From contig NZ_CP108569.1 of the NCBI RefSeq assembly GCF_036010505.1, positions 3,164,001-3,228,000 of the forward strand: a stretch of 64,000 nt of DNA. The letters are read 5' to 3'. The position numbers and the translations under genes were made by a program. The notes beneath the pieces are model-generated. The model did no database searches and had not been told where the DNA came from. It saw only the letters and a program-made list of their open reading frames with translations. Numbering within the stretch: the first letter of the stretch is position 1; each line of letters opens with the position of its first letter. This document shows, piece after piece, positions 35,145-44,026 of the stretch. This DNA comes from Streptomyces sp. NBC_01197. GTDB lineage: Bacteria > Actinomycetota > Actinomycetes > Streptomycetales > Streptomycetaceae.

Positions 35145-35184
35145 CCGGGCAGCGGTTCACGTAACCACACAGCACAGAGAACAC

Positions 35185-35227
35185 GAGGGCCGCCGTCGCC
35201 GGGAAGAACCCGACGGCGGCGGCCCTC
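35185..35227. terminator. bidirectional hairpin between DUF2637 remnant and lysS
   Basis: GAGGGCCGCCGTCG pairs with CGACGGCGGCGGCCCTC, leaving a 3-base bulge and a 12-base loop. It sits between the convergent 3' ends. Confidence 0.65.
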
Positions 35228-35238
35228 GCCCGGCGTAC

Positions 35239-37047
35239 TCAGGCCGCGAGCAGCTTCCGTACCCGGTCGGCGCCGACGGCGAGCAGCAGCGTGGGCAGCC
35301 TCGGCCCGGTGTCGCGGCCGACCAGCAGCTGGTAGAGCAGGGCGAAGAAGGTGCGCTGGGCGACCTTCAGCTCCGGGGTGGGCTTGGCGTCCGGCTCGAA
35401 GCCGGCCTGGACCTTCGGTACGCCGTAGACGAGCGTCGTCAGACCGTCCAGTGACCAGTGCGTGTCGAGACCTTCGATCAGCAGCCGCAGCGACTCGCGG
35501 TCCTGGTCGCCGAGCGCGGCCAGGGTCTCCGTGTCCGGCTCCATGCGCACCAGGGTGCGCTGTTCGGCCGGGACCTGGGTGGTGATCCAGTTCTCGGCGC
35601 GGTCGAGCCGGGGGCGTACGTCGTCGAGCGAGGCGATCGGGTTCGCCGGGTCCAGTTCGCTGAGGATGCGCAGGGTCTGGTCCTCGGCACCGGCCGTGAT
35701 GTCCGCGACGGATGCGAGGGTGCGGTACGGCAACGGGCGTGGGGTGCGCGGGAGTTCACGCTCCGCCGTGCGGGCCGCGCGGGTGTGCGCGGCGGCGTCG
35801 GCGGGGAGCGCCGAGCCGTCGGCGACCTTGGACTCCAGCTTGTCCCACTCGTCGTAGAGCCGCTGGATCTCCTGGTCGAAGGCGATCTTGAAGGACTGGT
35901 TGGGCCGCCGCCGGGCGTACAGCCAGCGCAGCAGCGGAGCCTCCATGATCTTCAGCGCGTCGGACGGGGTGGGCACGCCGCCCTTGGACGACGACATCTT
36001 GGCCATGCCGCTGATGCCGACGAACGCGTACATCGGCCCGATCGGCTGCACGCCGTCGAAGATCTCGCGGACGATCTGTCCGCCGACGACGAACGAGGAG
36101 CCGGGCGAGGAGTGGTCGACGCCGCTGGGCTCGAAGATGACGCCCTCGTAAGCCCAGCGCATCGGCCAGTCGACCTTCCAGACCAGCTTGCCGCGGTTGA
36201 ACTCGCTGAGCAGAACCGTCTCGGAGTGCCCGCACGCGGTGCAGGTGTAGGAGAGCTCGGTGGTGTCGTCGTCGTACGAGGTGACCGTGGTGAGGTCCTT
36301 CTCGCACGCGCCGCAGTAGGGCTTGTAGGGGTAGTAGCCGGTGGCACCGCTGCTGCCGTCGTCCTCGTCGGCGGCGCCGGACCCCTCGGCGGCCTCGATC
36401 TCGGCCTCGTCGAGCGGCTTCTGGCCCTGCTGCTTCTGGCCCTGCTTCTTCTTGCCGTCGGCACCGCCGCCGTCGGGGCCCTGCTTCGCGGGGTCCTTCT
36501 TGGTGCGGTACCGGTCGAGGATGGCGTCGATGTCGGCGCGGTGCTTCATGGCGTGCAGGATCTGCTCGCGGTAGGTGCCCGCCAGGTACTGCTCGGTCTG
36601 GCTGATCGGGTCGTACTCCACGCCCAGCTCGGCGAGCGCCTCGACCATGGCGGCCTTGAAGTGCTCGGCCCAGTTCGGGTACGCGGACCCGGCCGGGGCG
36701 GGTACCGATGTGAGCGGCTTGCCGATGTGCTCGGCCCAGGACGCGTCGATGCCGGGGACGCCGTTCGGCACCTTGCGGTACCGGTCGTAGTCGTCCCAGG
36801 AGATGAGGTGGCGCACCTGGTACCCGCGCCGCCTGATCTCGTCGGCGACCAGGTGCGGGGTCATCACCTCGCGCAGGTTGCCCAGGTGGATCGGGCCCGA
36901 GGGGGAGAGACCGGACGCGACGACGACCACCGGTGCCCCGGCGCCGGAGTGTTTCGCGCCCTCGGCACGGCGCTCCGATTCGGCGATGACATCGTCCGCG
37001 AAACGGGAGACCCAGTCGGTCTCGGTGCTCTGAGCCACGATCGGCAC
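35239..37047 (-). CDS. lysS: class I lysyl-tRNA synthetase
   Basis: A 602-aa class I LysRS, the archaeal-type enzyme also used by actinomycetes. The HIGH-type motif is IHLGNLREV after ASGLSPSGP, and the KMSKS motif is KMSSSKGG. A Rossmann core is followed by the helical anticodon-binding region. Residues about 185-240 are an inserted Lys/Gln/Glu/Asp-rich low-complexity segment, ahead of a zinc-ribbon-like CGACEKD...CTACGHSE. The ATG at 37047 is the only good start. It is divergent from argS, another synthetase, 152 bases away, an arrangement familiar in Streptomyces. Confidence 0.95.
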   Translation of the reverse strand: MPIVAQSTETDWVSRFADDVIAESERRAEGAKHSGAGAPVVVVASGLSPSGPIHLGNLREVMTPHLVADEIRRRGYQVRHLISWDDYDRYRKVPNGVPGIDASWAEHIGKPLTSVPAPAGSAYPNWAEHFKAAMVEALAELGVEYDPISQTEQYLAGTYREQILHAMKHRADIDAILDRYRTKKDPAKQGPDGGGADGKKKQGQKQQGQKPLDEAEIEAAEGSGAADEDDGSSGATGYYPYKPYCGACEKDLTTVTSYDDDTTELSYTCTACGHSETVLLSEFNRGKLVWKVDWPMRWAYEGVIFEPSGVDHSSPGSSFVVGGQIVREIFDGVQPIGPMYAFVGISGMAKMSSSKGGVPTPSDALKIMEAPLLRWLYARRRPNQSFKIAFDQEIQRLYDEWDKLESKVADGSALPADAAAHTRAARTAERELPRTPRPLPYRTLASVADITAGAEDQTLRILSELDPANPIASLDDVRPRLDRAENWITTQVPAEQRTLVRMEPDTETLAALGDQDRESLRLLIEGLDTHWSLDGLTTLVYGVPKVQAGFEPDAKPTPELKVAQRTFFALLYQLLVGRDTGPRLPTLLLAVGADRVRKLLAA

Positions 37048-37198
37048 GTCCTTCTTTCTCGTACGCCTTCAAACAAAGGGCGACTGCCATTCTCCCAGGT
37101 CCCTCCGGGAGAGCGAAAACGGCTTTCCAGGCCGTCGGACAGCCATGGGATACTTATGCCTGATCCCCTGTACCCCTATGGAAACGGCAGTCGGCCCC

Positions 37199-38983
37199 AT
37201 GCCTGAGCCAGTCTCGGTCAATTCCCTCGCTTCGACGCTCCAGCAGCACCTTGCGGACGCCCTGACGGCAGCTCTGCCGGATGCCGGTGCCGCGGACCCG
37301 CTGCTGCGCCGAAGCGACCGGGCCGACTTCCAGGCCAACGGGATCCTGGCCCTGGCGAAGAAGCTGAAGGGCAATCCGCGCGAGCTGGCGGCCACGGTCA
37401 CGGCGGCGCTCCCGGCCAATGACCTGATCAAGGAGATCGAGGTCTCGGGCCCCGGCTTCCTGAACATCACGCTCACCGACCGGGCGATCACCGAGACCCT
37501 CGCGGCGCGCGCGGCCGACGCCCGGCTCGGTGTGCCGTACGCCGCGCAGGCGGGCACCACGGTCATCGACTACGCCCAGCCGAACGTGGCGAAGGAGATG
37601 CACGTCGGGCATCTGCGGTCGGCCGTGATCGGTGACGCGATGGCGAAGATCATGGAGTTCGGCGGCGAGACGGTGATCCGCCGCCACCACATCGGGGACT
37701 GGGGCACCCAGTACGGGATGCTCATCCAGTACCTGATGGAGCACCCGCACGAGCTGGACCACGAGGACGGGGAGGAGGACGGCGAGGCCGCCATGTCCTC
37801 CCTCGACCGGCTGTACAAGGCCTCGCGGGCGGTCTTCGACTCCGACGAGGAGTTCAAGGCGCGCTCGCGGGACCGGGTCGTGGCCCTCCAGGCCGGGGAC
37901 CCCGAGACGCGGGCGCACTGGCAGCGCTTCGTGGACGAGTCGAAGATCTACTTCTTCTCGGTCTTCAACAAGCTGGACATGGAGATCGACGACGCGGACA
38001 TCGTCGGCGAGTCCGGGTACAACGACATGCTGGAGGAGACCTGCCGTCTCCTGGAGGAGTCCGGTGTCGCGGTGCGGTCCGAGGGCGCGCTCTGTGTCTT
38101 CTTCGACGATGTGAAGGGCCCGGACGGCAATCAGGTCCCGCTGATCGTGAAGAAGACGAACGGCGGCTACGGCTACGCGGCCACCGACCTGTCGGCGATC
38201 CGCAACCGGGTGCAGGACCTCAAGGCGGACGCCCTGCTGTACGTGGTGGACGTCCGGCAGTCGCTGCACTTCAAGATGGTCTTCGAGACGGCCCGCCGGG
38301 CGGGCTGGCTGGAGACCGGCAGCGGCGAGGCCAAGCCGGTGCAGCTGGCGTTCGGCACGGTACTCGGCGCGGACGGCAAGCCGTTCAAGACCCGGGCGGG
38401 CGTGTCGGTGCGGCTTGTGGACCTGCTGGACGAGGCGATCGAGCGCGCGACGGCCGTCGTGCGGGAGAAGAACAACGAGAAGGTCGGTCTCACCGAGGCC
38501 GAGATCGTCGAGAACGGCGCGCAGATCGGCATCGGCGCGGTGAAGTACGCGGACCTGTCCACGTCGGCGGCCCGCGACTACAAGTTCGACCTCGACCAGA
38601 TGGTGTCGCTCAACGGCGACACCAGCGTGTACATCCAGTACGCGTACGCCCGTATCCAGTCGATCCTGCGGCTGTCGGGCGAGGCGAAGCCGGTCGCGCA
38701 CCCCGAGCTCGAACTGGCACCGGCGGAGCGCGCGCTGGGGCTGCACCTGGACCAGTTCGCGGAGGTCCTCGCCGAGGTCGCCGCCGCGTACGAGCCGCAC
38801 AAGCTGGCCGCGTACCTCTACCAGCTGGCCTCGCACTACACGACGTTCTACGCCGAGTGCCCGGTCCTCAAGGCCGGGACGCCTGAGCAGGTGGAGAACC
38901 GGCTCTTCCTCTGCGAGCTGACCGCCCGCACCCTGCACCGGGGTCTGGCGCTGCTCGGCATCCGGACGCCCGAGCGGCTGTAG
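37199..38983 (+). CDS. argS: arginyl-tRNA synthetase
   Basis: A 594-aa class I ArgRS. The N-terminal Add-1 domain is followed by the HIGH-type signature [20 protein letters not shown], then [12 protein letters not shown]. The catalytic core also contains [14 protein letters not shown] and the degenerate KMSKS region [11 protein letters not shown]. The anticodon-binding helical domain ends LGIRTPERL. The ATG at 37199 ([11 protein letters not shown]) is chosen because the preceding 18 codons look untranslated; GTG or ATG further upstream is less likely. It is divergent from lysS and separated from the next, convergent gene by a hairpin that overlaps both ends. Confidence 0.95.
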   Translation: MPEPVSVNSLASTLQQHLADALTAALPDAGAADPLLRRSDRADFQANGILALAKKLKGNPRELAATVTAALPANDLIKEIEVSGPGFLNITLTDRAITETLAARAADARLGVPYAAQAGTTVIDYAQPNVAKEMHVGHLRSAVIGDAMAKIMEFGGETVIRRHHIGDWGTQYGMLIQYLMEHPHELDHEDGEEDGEAAMSSLDRLYKASRAVFDSDEEFKARSRDRVVALQAGDPETRAHWQRFVDESKIYFFSVFNKLDMEIDDADIVGESGYNDMLEETCRLLEESGVAVRSEGALCVFFDDVKGPDGNQVPLIVKKTNGGYGYAATDLSAIRNRVQDLKADALLYVVDVRQSLHFKMVFETARRAGWLETGSGEAKPVQLAFGTVLGADGKPFKTRAGVSVRLVDLLDEAIERATAVVREKNNEKVGLTEAEIVENGAQIGIGAVKYADLSTSAARDYKFDLDQMVSLNGDTSVYIQYAYARIQSILRLSGEAKPVAHPELELAPAERALGLHLDQFAEVLAEVAAAYEPHKLAAYLYQLASHYTTFYAECPVLKAGTPEQVENRLFLCELTARTLHRGLALLGIRTPERL

Positions 38984-38997
38984 GCAGACAGCCGGGG

Positions 38998-39020
38998 CCG
39001 CCCCTTCACTGGAGGGGCGG
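38998..39020. terminator. bidirectional terminator between argS and HTH gene
   Basis: CCGCCCCT, a 7-base loop and AGGGGCGG form a perfect 8-bp stem that overlaps the stop codon of the convergent HTH-protein gene. Confidence 0.65.
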
Positions 39021-40331
39021 TTCCCAGGTGTCACCGCCGAGCGGGTGCACGTACCGGGGCCGCCCCTGCGCGCTGCTCGCGCGGAACGGCTTGCCGTGGT
39101 CGTCGATACGGACCGTCCCGTGCCGGCTGCCGCTGCTCCACTGGAGCTCCAGGTACCAGCTGACGTCGTGCGCCGAGGTGTGGGCCTTGATCTCCAGCAC
39201 CTGCGGGTCGGTGGTGGACACCCTGTACGGGAAGTCGGTGGCCGGGACCTTACGGTCGCCCTGCACCCCGGCGGCCGGATCGGCCAGCGGGGTCCCGGTG
39301 TCCAGGTTCACATCGAATCCGGCCGGGGTGAGCCCGCCGCCGCAGCCGTCCCCCATCGCGTACGAGGCCCAGGCGAGCGGCGCGTGACGGGCCACGATCC
39401 GCACGTGGAGGGCCTGGAGCACCACCGCGTCCGCCGTCTTGCCCTGCACGGACAACTCGATCCGCGCACCGCCGCTGGAGACGCCGCCCAGCGCGTCGGC
39501 CCAGCTGGCCGCGTCCTGCTCGGCCGGGGGCGGCGGCATCTTCGCGGCCGGCCGGTCGACCAGATACGACTGGCTGCACGGGCTGTCCCAGACGTACGGC
39601 CGGACGTTCACCGTCAGCGGTACGGCGGGAACGCTGCGGCCGTCGGCGCCCAGCGCGCCACCGTCGTCCGGCGCCCGGTGGCTGCCGGTCGGGGATGGTG
39701 TGGTGGAGGCGGAGGGGCCCGGGGACCGCTCCGCACGCTTCTTCGCCGTGGCTCCGGCGGTGCCCGTGGCGCCCGCCGACGGGCCCGTGCGCGGTGCGCC
39801 GTGCGAGAGCCCTGCGGCGGCTCGGGGCTCAGGGGTGGCAGATCCCGCGTTCCCGACGGCCACCGCCACCGGGACGGCCACCGCGACGGCCACGACGGCG
39901 GCCCCGGCCAGCCAGAGGCGTTTGGCCTTGCGGGGGGTGGGGGCGGGGTCGGGAGCTGACCCGGCTTCGGGGGTGGCTTCGGGGTCGGTCGCGGGCGCGG
40001 TCTCCGGCACGGCTTCCCCTTCCGGCCCCTGTTCCTGCGCCACTTCCGCGGCCCTGGGCGCCGCCGTGTCCTTGGGCCGCCGCCGGGCCGCGTCGGCCAG
40101 CAGCCACCGCCGGTGGAGCGTGATCAGTTCGTCCGGGGTCGCCGCACACAGCCGGGCGAACCGCTCGACCGGCGCGTAGTCGGTCGGCACGGCGTCGCCG
40201 TTGCAGTACCGGTGCACCGTGGACGTACTCATATGAAGCTTCCCGGCCAGGGCGCCGTAGCTGCGCCCCGAACGGCTCTTCAGCTCACGGAGCAGTGCCG
40301 CGAATTCCTCGGTCTCGGAGCCCACGGCCAC
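39006..40331 (-). CDS. membrane-anchored helix-turn-helix protein
   Basis: A 441-aa protein. Residues 5-85 form an XRE-type HTH (LLRELKSRSGRSYGALAGKL, HMSTSTVHRYCNG) of the kind seen in Streptomyces WhiJ/BldB-linked and cytoskeletal RodZ-like proteins. A Pro/Glu/Ala-rich linker leads to one membrane span (LWLAGAAVVAVAVAVPVAVA) at about residue 150. The external 270 residues carry Ser/Thr/Pro stretches and a beta-rich end with SWYLELQWSSGSRHGTVRID. A transmembrane DNA-binding sensor is the simplest reading; ligand unknown. It lies between argS and a divergent small ORF. Confidence 0.82.
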   Translation of the reverse strand: MAVGSETEEFAALLRELKSRSGRSYGALAGKLHMSTSTVHRYCNGDAVPTDYAPVERFARLCAATPDELITLHRRWLLADAARRRPKDTAAPRAAEVAQEQGPEGEAVPETAPATDPEATPEAGSAPDPAPTPRKAKRLWLAGAAVVAVAVAVPVAVAVGNAGSATPEPRAAAGLSHGAPRTGPSAGATGTAGATAKKRAERSPGPSASTTPSPTGSHRAPDDGGALGADGRSVPAVPLTVNVRPYVWDSPCSQSYLVDRPAAKMPPPPAEQDAASWADALGGVSSGGARIELSVQGKTADAVVLQALHVRIVARHAPLAWASYAMGDGCGGGLTPAGFDVNLDTGTPLADPAAGVQGDRKVPATDFPYRVSTTDPQVLEIKAHTSAHDVSWYLELQWSSGSRHGTVRIDDHGKPFRASSAQGRPRYVHPLGGDTWEPPLQ

Positions 40332-40433
40332 CGTTCCCCCTCGTTCCTCATCCCGGAATGCGTTCCAGGAAGGCGTTCCAGGGACGTCCCGTCTCCCCAG
40401 GTCAGAGTACGCGCAGCCGTTCCAGCGTCCCCA

Positions 40434-40595
40434 ATGGTCCGGGAACGATTGCAGCCCGAATCAGCCACCCCACAAGCTGAGTTCGTGTTCAACCGACTCC
40501 GGCACGGATGCGGACTGAGCATGGTCGACGCATTCGCCCTGGTCGTACTGGCCCTGTCGGCGACGACGGTCGTCCTGCTCATCGGTCATCTCTGA
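40434..40595 (+). CDS. possible 53-aa single-span membrane peptide
   Basis: ATG at 40434 opens MVRERLQPESATPQAEFVFN and ends with a hydrophobic helix, MVDAFALVVLALSATTVVLL. The frame ends IGHL. No good ribosome site is visible and the coding bias is weaker than in neighbours, so it may be a fortuitous frame. It lies in the divergent control region of the HTH-membrane gene, ahead of the repeat and DUF4232 gene. Confidence 0.3.
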   Translation: MVRERLQPESATPQAEFVFNRLRHGCGLSMVDAFALVVLALSATTVVLLIGHL

Positions 40596-40609
40596 ACTTC
40601 GCGGCCGAT

Positions 40610-40663
40610 ACAGATCGCACAGATCGCACGGACCGCACACATTCACCGCCCTGCACAGACCAC
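40610..40663. repeat. six degenerate 9-bp tandem units before a secreted-protein gene
   Basis: The 54 bases divide into acagatcgc twice, then acggaccgc, acacattca, ccgccctgc and acagaccac. The array runs to within 14 bases of the ATG at 40678 (tgaggagcatcgcc lies between). It matches in period and position, though not in sequence, the array at 21838. Confidence 0.55.
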
Positions 40664-40677
40664 TGAGGAGCATCGCC

Positions 40678-41220
40678 ATGAACATCCGCCGCACCCGCAT
40701 CATCGGCGCAGCCACCACCGGCCTGATCGCCGCACTCGCCTTCACCGGTCTGTCGGCCGCCACCGCCACCGCCGCACCGGCCAAGGCGAAGACCCCCAAG
40801 ATCGTGACCTGCACCCCCGGCAACACCAAGACCGTGCTCTCCCGGGTCAGCCGCCCCGTCAACCACCTGTTGATCAAAACCACCAACACCGGCAAGAGCC
40901 CCTGCTACGCCTACGGCGCCCCGCTCATCGGGTTCGACCACCCGCAGTCGACCGTCTGGATCGTGCAGAGCGAGCCGCAGGCCGTCGTCACGCTGGAGCC
41001 GGGCCAGTCGGCATACGCCGGTATCCGCACCTCCGACGCCTCCGGCGAGGGCGAAGGCGGCCACTGGTCCAAGGAGATGTCCCTCAACTTCCAGGGCCGT
41101 GACATGGCCGGTTCGGTCGGGTCCACGGCCTTCCCTGCGGTGCCCTCCAAGACGTGGGTCGACGACTCCGCCGCCGTCTCGTACTGGCAGACCACGTCGG
41201 CTGCCGCGCTCACCTGGTAG
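40678..41220 (+). CDS. secreted DUF4232 protein
   Basis: A 180-aa exported protein; GAGGAG lies 8 bases before the ATG. The signal peptide (MNIRRTRIIGAATTGLIAAL) is followed by an Ala cleavage region. The mature domain has the DUF4232 pattern: an early Cys in IVTCTPGNTK, VNHLLIKTTNTGKSPCYAYGAPLIGF with the second Cys, then VVTLEPGQSAYAGIR and a C-terminal SYWQTTSAAALTW. Such domains are extracellular beta-sandwiches of unknown role. It is a paralogue of the next gene. Confidence 0.88.
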   Translation: MNIRRTRIIGAATTGLIAALAFTGLSAATATAAPAKAKTPKIVTCTPGNTKTVLSRVSRPVNHLLIKTTNTGKSPCYAYGAPLIGFDHPQSTVWIVQSEPQAVVTLEPGQSAYAGIRTSDASGEGEGGHWSKEMSLNFQGRDMAGSVGSTAFPAVPSKTWVDDSAAVSYWQTTSAAALTW

Positions 41221-41292
41221 CCACCCGGCGGACAGCCGGGCACCCGGACAGACCAGTTGGCCCCACGTACCGAACCCCGTAAGGAATCTCCC

Positions 41293-42036
41293 ATGCAGAT
41301 CCGCCGTACCCGCCGCGCCCTCACCTTCCTCGCCGTCGCCGGGGTGACCGTGCTCGCCACCGCGGCCTGCGGTACGAACGGAAGCGGCGCCACCGGCTCC
41401 CCCGACGCGGGCAAGAGCGCCGGCTCTTCGGTGTCCGGCTCCCCGGCCGCCGGCTCGTCGACTGCGACCGGCACGTCCGCTTCCAAGGGCGGCAAGGCCG
41501 GTTCCTCCGCAGAGGGCGCGGAGTCCTCGGGCTCCTCGGAGGCTTCGGGGAACAACAGCGGCGGGTCAGGGCCGACCTCGGTCAAGAGCGACGCCTCGGC
41601 CGTGAAGGGCGGCAGCCACGCGGCCGATGCCACCTGCTCCACCCAGGCCATGAAGATCGCGCTGGTCTCCACGGGCGGCACCCTGCCCGCCGTCGTCCTC
41701 AGGGCCACGAACGCTTCCGGCAGCAGCTGCGACCTCTACGGCTTCCCGACCGTGGGCTACGACGGAGCGCAGGCAGCCGTCGGGGCCGACGAGCACAGCA
41801 AGCCGCAGGCAGTGGTCACCCTCGCGCCGGGCCAGTCCGGATACGCCGCCATCAGCCTTCCCAACGGCGCCCACAAGCACCGCGAGAAGGCCCTCACCGT
41901 CGGCCTGCTCGGCAGGGACATGGGCCCGATCGACGGCCAGGCCACGGTCATGGTCACCTCCGGCTCCGGAATCGCCCTGAGCGACAGCTCGACGGTCAGC
42001 TACTGGCAGTCGAACGAGGCCGCCGCGCTCCAGTGA
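41293..42036 (+). CDS. DUF4232 lipoprotein
   Basis: A 247-aa lipoprotein; AAGGAA lies upstream of the ATG. The signal ends with a lipobox near TAACG, followed by about 80 residues of Ser/Gly/Ala-rich linker. The DUF4232 domain starts at ATCSTQAMKIALVSTGG. Conserved elements are SSCDLYGFPTVGYDGA, VVTLAPGQSGYAAIS and the end SYWQSNEAAALQ. It shares the last motif with the preceding gene, so the two arose by duplication and now differ by secretion mode. Confidence 0.9.
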   Translation: MQIRRTRRALTFLAVAGVTVLATAACGTNGSGATGSPDAGKSAGSSVSGSPAAGSSTATGTSASKGGKAGSSAEGAESSGSSEASGNNSGGSGPTSVKSDASAVKGGSHAADATCSTQAMKIALVSTGGTLPAVVLRATNASGSSCDLYGFPTVGYDGAQAAVGADEHSKPQAVVTLAPGQSGYAAISLPNGAHKHREKALTVGLLGRDMGPIDGQATVMVTSGSGIALSDSSTVSYWQSNEAAALQ

Positions 42037-42075
42037 CCAACCAACCGCCCCACCGGGTCCGGGCCATCACGCCGG

Positions 42076-42123
42076 CGCCGGAACGCCCTGGCCCCCTTCA
42101 CTGGTGGCCAGGGCGTTCCGGCG
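42076..42123. terminator. bidirectional terminator, 18-bp perfect stem
   Basis: CGCCGGAACGCCCTGGCC, a 12-base loop and the exact complement GGCCAGGGCGTTCCGGCG lie between the DUF4232 gene and the convergent marR gene. This is among the strongest hairpins in the window. Confidence 0.8.
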
Positions 42124-42156
42124 TCCGATGGCCCCCGAGTGGGGCTGGTCAGCACC

Positions 42157-42633
42157 TCACCCCCCGAACCACCCCGCCACATCCACCCGGAAGCCGCCGC
42201 CCGGGACCGCCCCCGGCACGAGGGCCCGCAGGTCGGACTCAAGCCCGGCGAGCCGTTCCGCGCCCAGGACCCGTGCCCACTGCGCGTACAGCTCGTCGAA
42301 GATCTGGCCCGACCGCACCAGCACCTCCACCCCGCGCGGGGTGAGCAGCACCAGCTTGCGCCGTCCGTCGGCGGGGTCGGCGGCCCGTTCGGCGTACCCC
42401 AGCTCCTCAAGGCGCTCCACGGTCTTGCCCGCCGCCTGCTTGGAGACCCCGAGCCGCCGCCCCACCTCGCTGGCCGTCGCGCCGCCCACCCCGATCGCCT
42501 GGAGTGCGAAGCCGTACGCGGGGCGCACGTCCGGGTGCCCTTCCTCGGCGAGGCGCGCGTGCAGTTGGTCGATGGCCGAGCGGAACCCGGCGAAGAGCAG
42601 CATCGGCAGCTCGTACCCGCGCCCGTCAGCCAC
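42157..42633 (-). CDS. MarR-family transcriptional regulator
   Basis: A 158-aa winged-helix regulator. The recognition part is ATASEVGRRLGVSKQAAGKT followed by VERLEELGYAERAADPADGR and the wing KLVLLTPRG. The GTG at 42633 has GGGG about 8 bases upstream and is preferred to the TTG at 42663, which falls inside the operator dyad. It is divergent from an AhpD-like gene and probably represses it and itself through the TCGACAAC/GTTGTCGA site. The ligand, perhaps an oxidant or aromatic compound, is unknown. Confidence 0.88.
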   Translation of the reverse strand: MADGRGYELPMLLFAGFRSAIDQLHARLAEEGHPDVRPAYGFALQAIGVGGATASEVGRRLGVSKQAAGKTVERLEELGYAERAADPADGRRKLVLLTPRGVEVLVRSGQIFDELYAQWARVLGAERLAGLESDLRALVPGAVPGGGFRVDVAGWFGG

Positions 42634-42656
42634 GGTGCGGCCCCCCGTTGCAAATT

Positions 42657-42696
42657 TCGACAACCTGGTTTACGTTTTCGTCAATCACGTTGTCGA
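42657..42696. promoter_or_regulatory. TCGACAAC...GTTGTCGA inverted repeat in the divergent promoter
   Basis: Perfect 8-bp arms at 42657-42664 and 42689-42696, 24 bases apart, lie between the marR start and the AhpD-like gene. Inside are weaker GGTTTACG/CGTCAATC half-matches. The layout suits a MarR operator covering both promoters. Confidence 0.55.
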
Positions 42697-42717
42697 GTTT
42701 AGAGCGAAGGGCCAGCC

Positions 42718-43305
42718 ATGACCATCACTGCTTCCCCCGACCACACTGCGTCTCCCGACCACACCGCCTTCCCCTCCCACACGGTCGAGTCCGCCCCCGC
42801 AGCGGCCCGCCGCGCCATGCAGGCCACCACCGACCGCCTGGGGTACCTCCCCTCCCCCGTGGCCCGGATGGCGACCTCCCCGCAGACCCTCGACGGCTTC
42901 CTGAAGCTCAGCGGGATCTTCGAGTCGACCACCCTCTCCCAGCTGGACCGCGAGGTCCTCATCCTCACGATCGCCACCCGCAACGAATGCCACGTCTGCG
43001 TGGCCATGCACACCGCGAAGCTCACCGCGATGAGCGCGGACGCCGGCCTCATCGAGGCCCTGCGCAGCCAGCAGCCGCTGGCGGACGGCAGGTTGGAGGC
43101 GCTGCGCACCTTCACCCTGGAGGTACTGGCCACCGCAGGCGCGGTCACGGCGGCGGGGCTCCAGGCGTTCCTGAGCCAGGGGTACACCAGCCAGAACGCC
43201 CTGGAGGTGGTCCTCGGCATCGGTACGTACACCCTCTCGACCTTCGCCAACCGGCTGACCGGCGCCCCGGTCGACGACCAGCTCGCGGCATTCGCCCCGC
43301 GGTGA
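42718..43305 (+). CDS. carboxymuconolactone decarboxylase / AhpD-like protein
   Basis: A 195-aa helical protein of the AhpD/CMD superfamily. The redox centre is the Glu-Cys-x-x-Cys-x-x-x-His motif in ATRNECHVCVAMHTAKL, preceded by LDREVLILTIA. These proteins act as peroxidase partners or alkylhydroperoxidase-like reductants. GAAGG lies 7 bases before the ATG. The first 25 residues are a Thr/Ser/Pro/His-rich tail unrelated to the fold. Control by the divergent marR gene is likely. A large perfect hairpin lies 60 bases after the stop. Confidence 0.9.
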   Translation: MTITASPDHTASPDHTAFPSHTVESAPAAARRAMQATTDRLGYLPSPVARMATSPQTLDGFLKLSGIFESTTLSQLDREVLILTIATRNECHVCVAMHTAKLTAMSADAGLIEALRSQQPLADGRLEALRTFTLEVLATAGAVTAAGLQAFLSQGYTSQNALEVVLGIGTYTLSTFANRLTGAPVDDQLAAFAPR

Positions 43306-43364
43306 CGAAGGCAGGCTGGTGACGGAGAAAGCCCGGGCGGCATCTGAGCCCACCCGCACCACGC

Positions 43365-43409
43365 CATGCCTGAGCTGCACCGCACACCACGCGGTGCAGC
43401 TCAGGCATG
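43365..43409 (+). terminator. 19-bp perfect hairpin downstream of AhpD-like gene
   Basis: CATGCCTGAGCTGCACCGC, a 7-base ACACCAC loop and GCGGTGCAGCTCAGGCATG. The stem is perfect and lies between the AhpD-like gene and the convergent ATP-binding pseudogene. No T-run follows; it may serve both directions. Confidence 0.7.
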
Positions 43410-43429
43410 CCGGGACTGTCCGGAACCGT

Positions 43430-43750
43430 TCAGTCGAACTCGCACCACACGACTTCGCCAGGGCTGCGGCCCGTCACACCCCACCGGTCCGCCAGCGCCT
43501 CCACGAGCACCAGCCCCCGCCCGGACTCGTCGGCTTGTGACCGGTCGGCCAGGGCCGCGACGCGCGGGGTGCCGTCGCCGCTGTCGTGCACTTCGACCCG
43601 CAGCAGCCCGCCCCTCTACGACCGGAGCTGCAACCGGTACCCCCGGCCGGGCGGGACGCCGTGGAGCACCGCGTTCGTGGCCAGTTCGCTCACACAGAGC
43701 AGCACCTCGTCCGCCCGCGCGGCCTAGCGATACGGGGAGTTCGACACCAT
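43430..43750 (-). pseudogene. ATP-binding (HATPase_c, anti-sigma-like) gene with two nonsense codons
   Basis: On the minus strand the frame from ATG 43750 reads MVSNSPYR, then TAG (43724-43726), then AARADEVLLCVSELATNAVL and HGVPPGRGYRLQLRS. Another TAG follows (43616-43618), then RGGLLRVEVHDSGDGTPRVA and on to WGVTGRSPGEVVWCEFD and TGA. This is the Streptomyces ATP-binding family of SpoIIAB/RsbW type found beside DUF397 genes. The second break is explained by TAC-to-TAG (RSYRGG). Near the first, about 30 residues are missing. It is dead unless the stops are read through. Confidence 0.85.
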
Positions 43751-43970
43751 GCACCCCAGAAAACGTCCGAGGAAGAACGCGTCGGCCACGCCCCTGTGGT
43801 TCAAATCGAGCTACAGCAGTGAACAGGGCGGCGACTGCCTCGAAGTCGCCGCCCGCCCCGCCGCCGTCCACGTCCGGGACTCCAAGAACACCGACGGCCC
43901 CACCCTCACCCTCACACCCGCCGCCTGGTGCTCCTTCGCCAGGTTCGCCACCAGCACCGGAACCCCCTGA
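43749..43970 (+). CDS. DUF397 protein
   Basis: A 73-aa protein with the DUF397 pattern: PLWFKSSYSSEQGGDCLEVA, AAVHVRDSKNTDGPTLTLTP and AAWCSFARFAT. DUF397 genes in Streptomyces form whiJ-type clusters with an XRE regulator and an ATP-binding protein that affect differentiation. Here only this gene is intact: the ATP-binding partner is the broken gene that starts back to back with it, and no XRE gene is next to it. It probably has lost its partners. Its ATG overlaps the ATP-binding start on the other strand. Confidence 0.85.
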   Translation: MHPRKRPRKNASATPLWFKSSYSSEQGGDCLEVAARPAAVHVRDSKNTDGPTLTLTPAAWCSFARFATSTGTP

Positions 43971-44026
43971 TCCGTCCCGCACCGGTGGCAGGATGACAGC
44001 AGGCCAACGGGAGAGGTACCGAAGAC

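Noticed and set aside
43365..43409. Perfect 19-bp inverted repeat as an insertion-sequence end
   Set aside because: It is a single hairpin with a 7-base loop between convergent genes, with no transposase or duplicated flank, so a terminator is the better reading.
43797..43812. GTTCAAATC-like stretch suggesting a tRNA T-arm
   Set aside because: It encodes WFKSS in the DUF397 gene and no acceptor stem or anticodon arm surrounds it.
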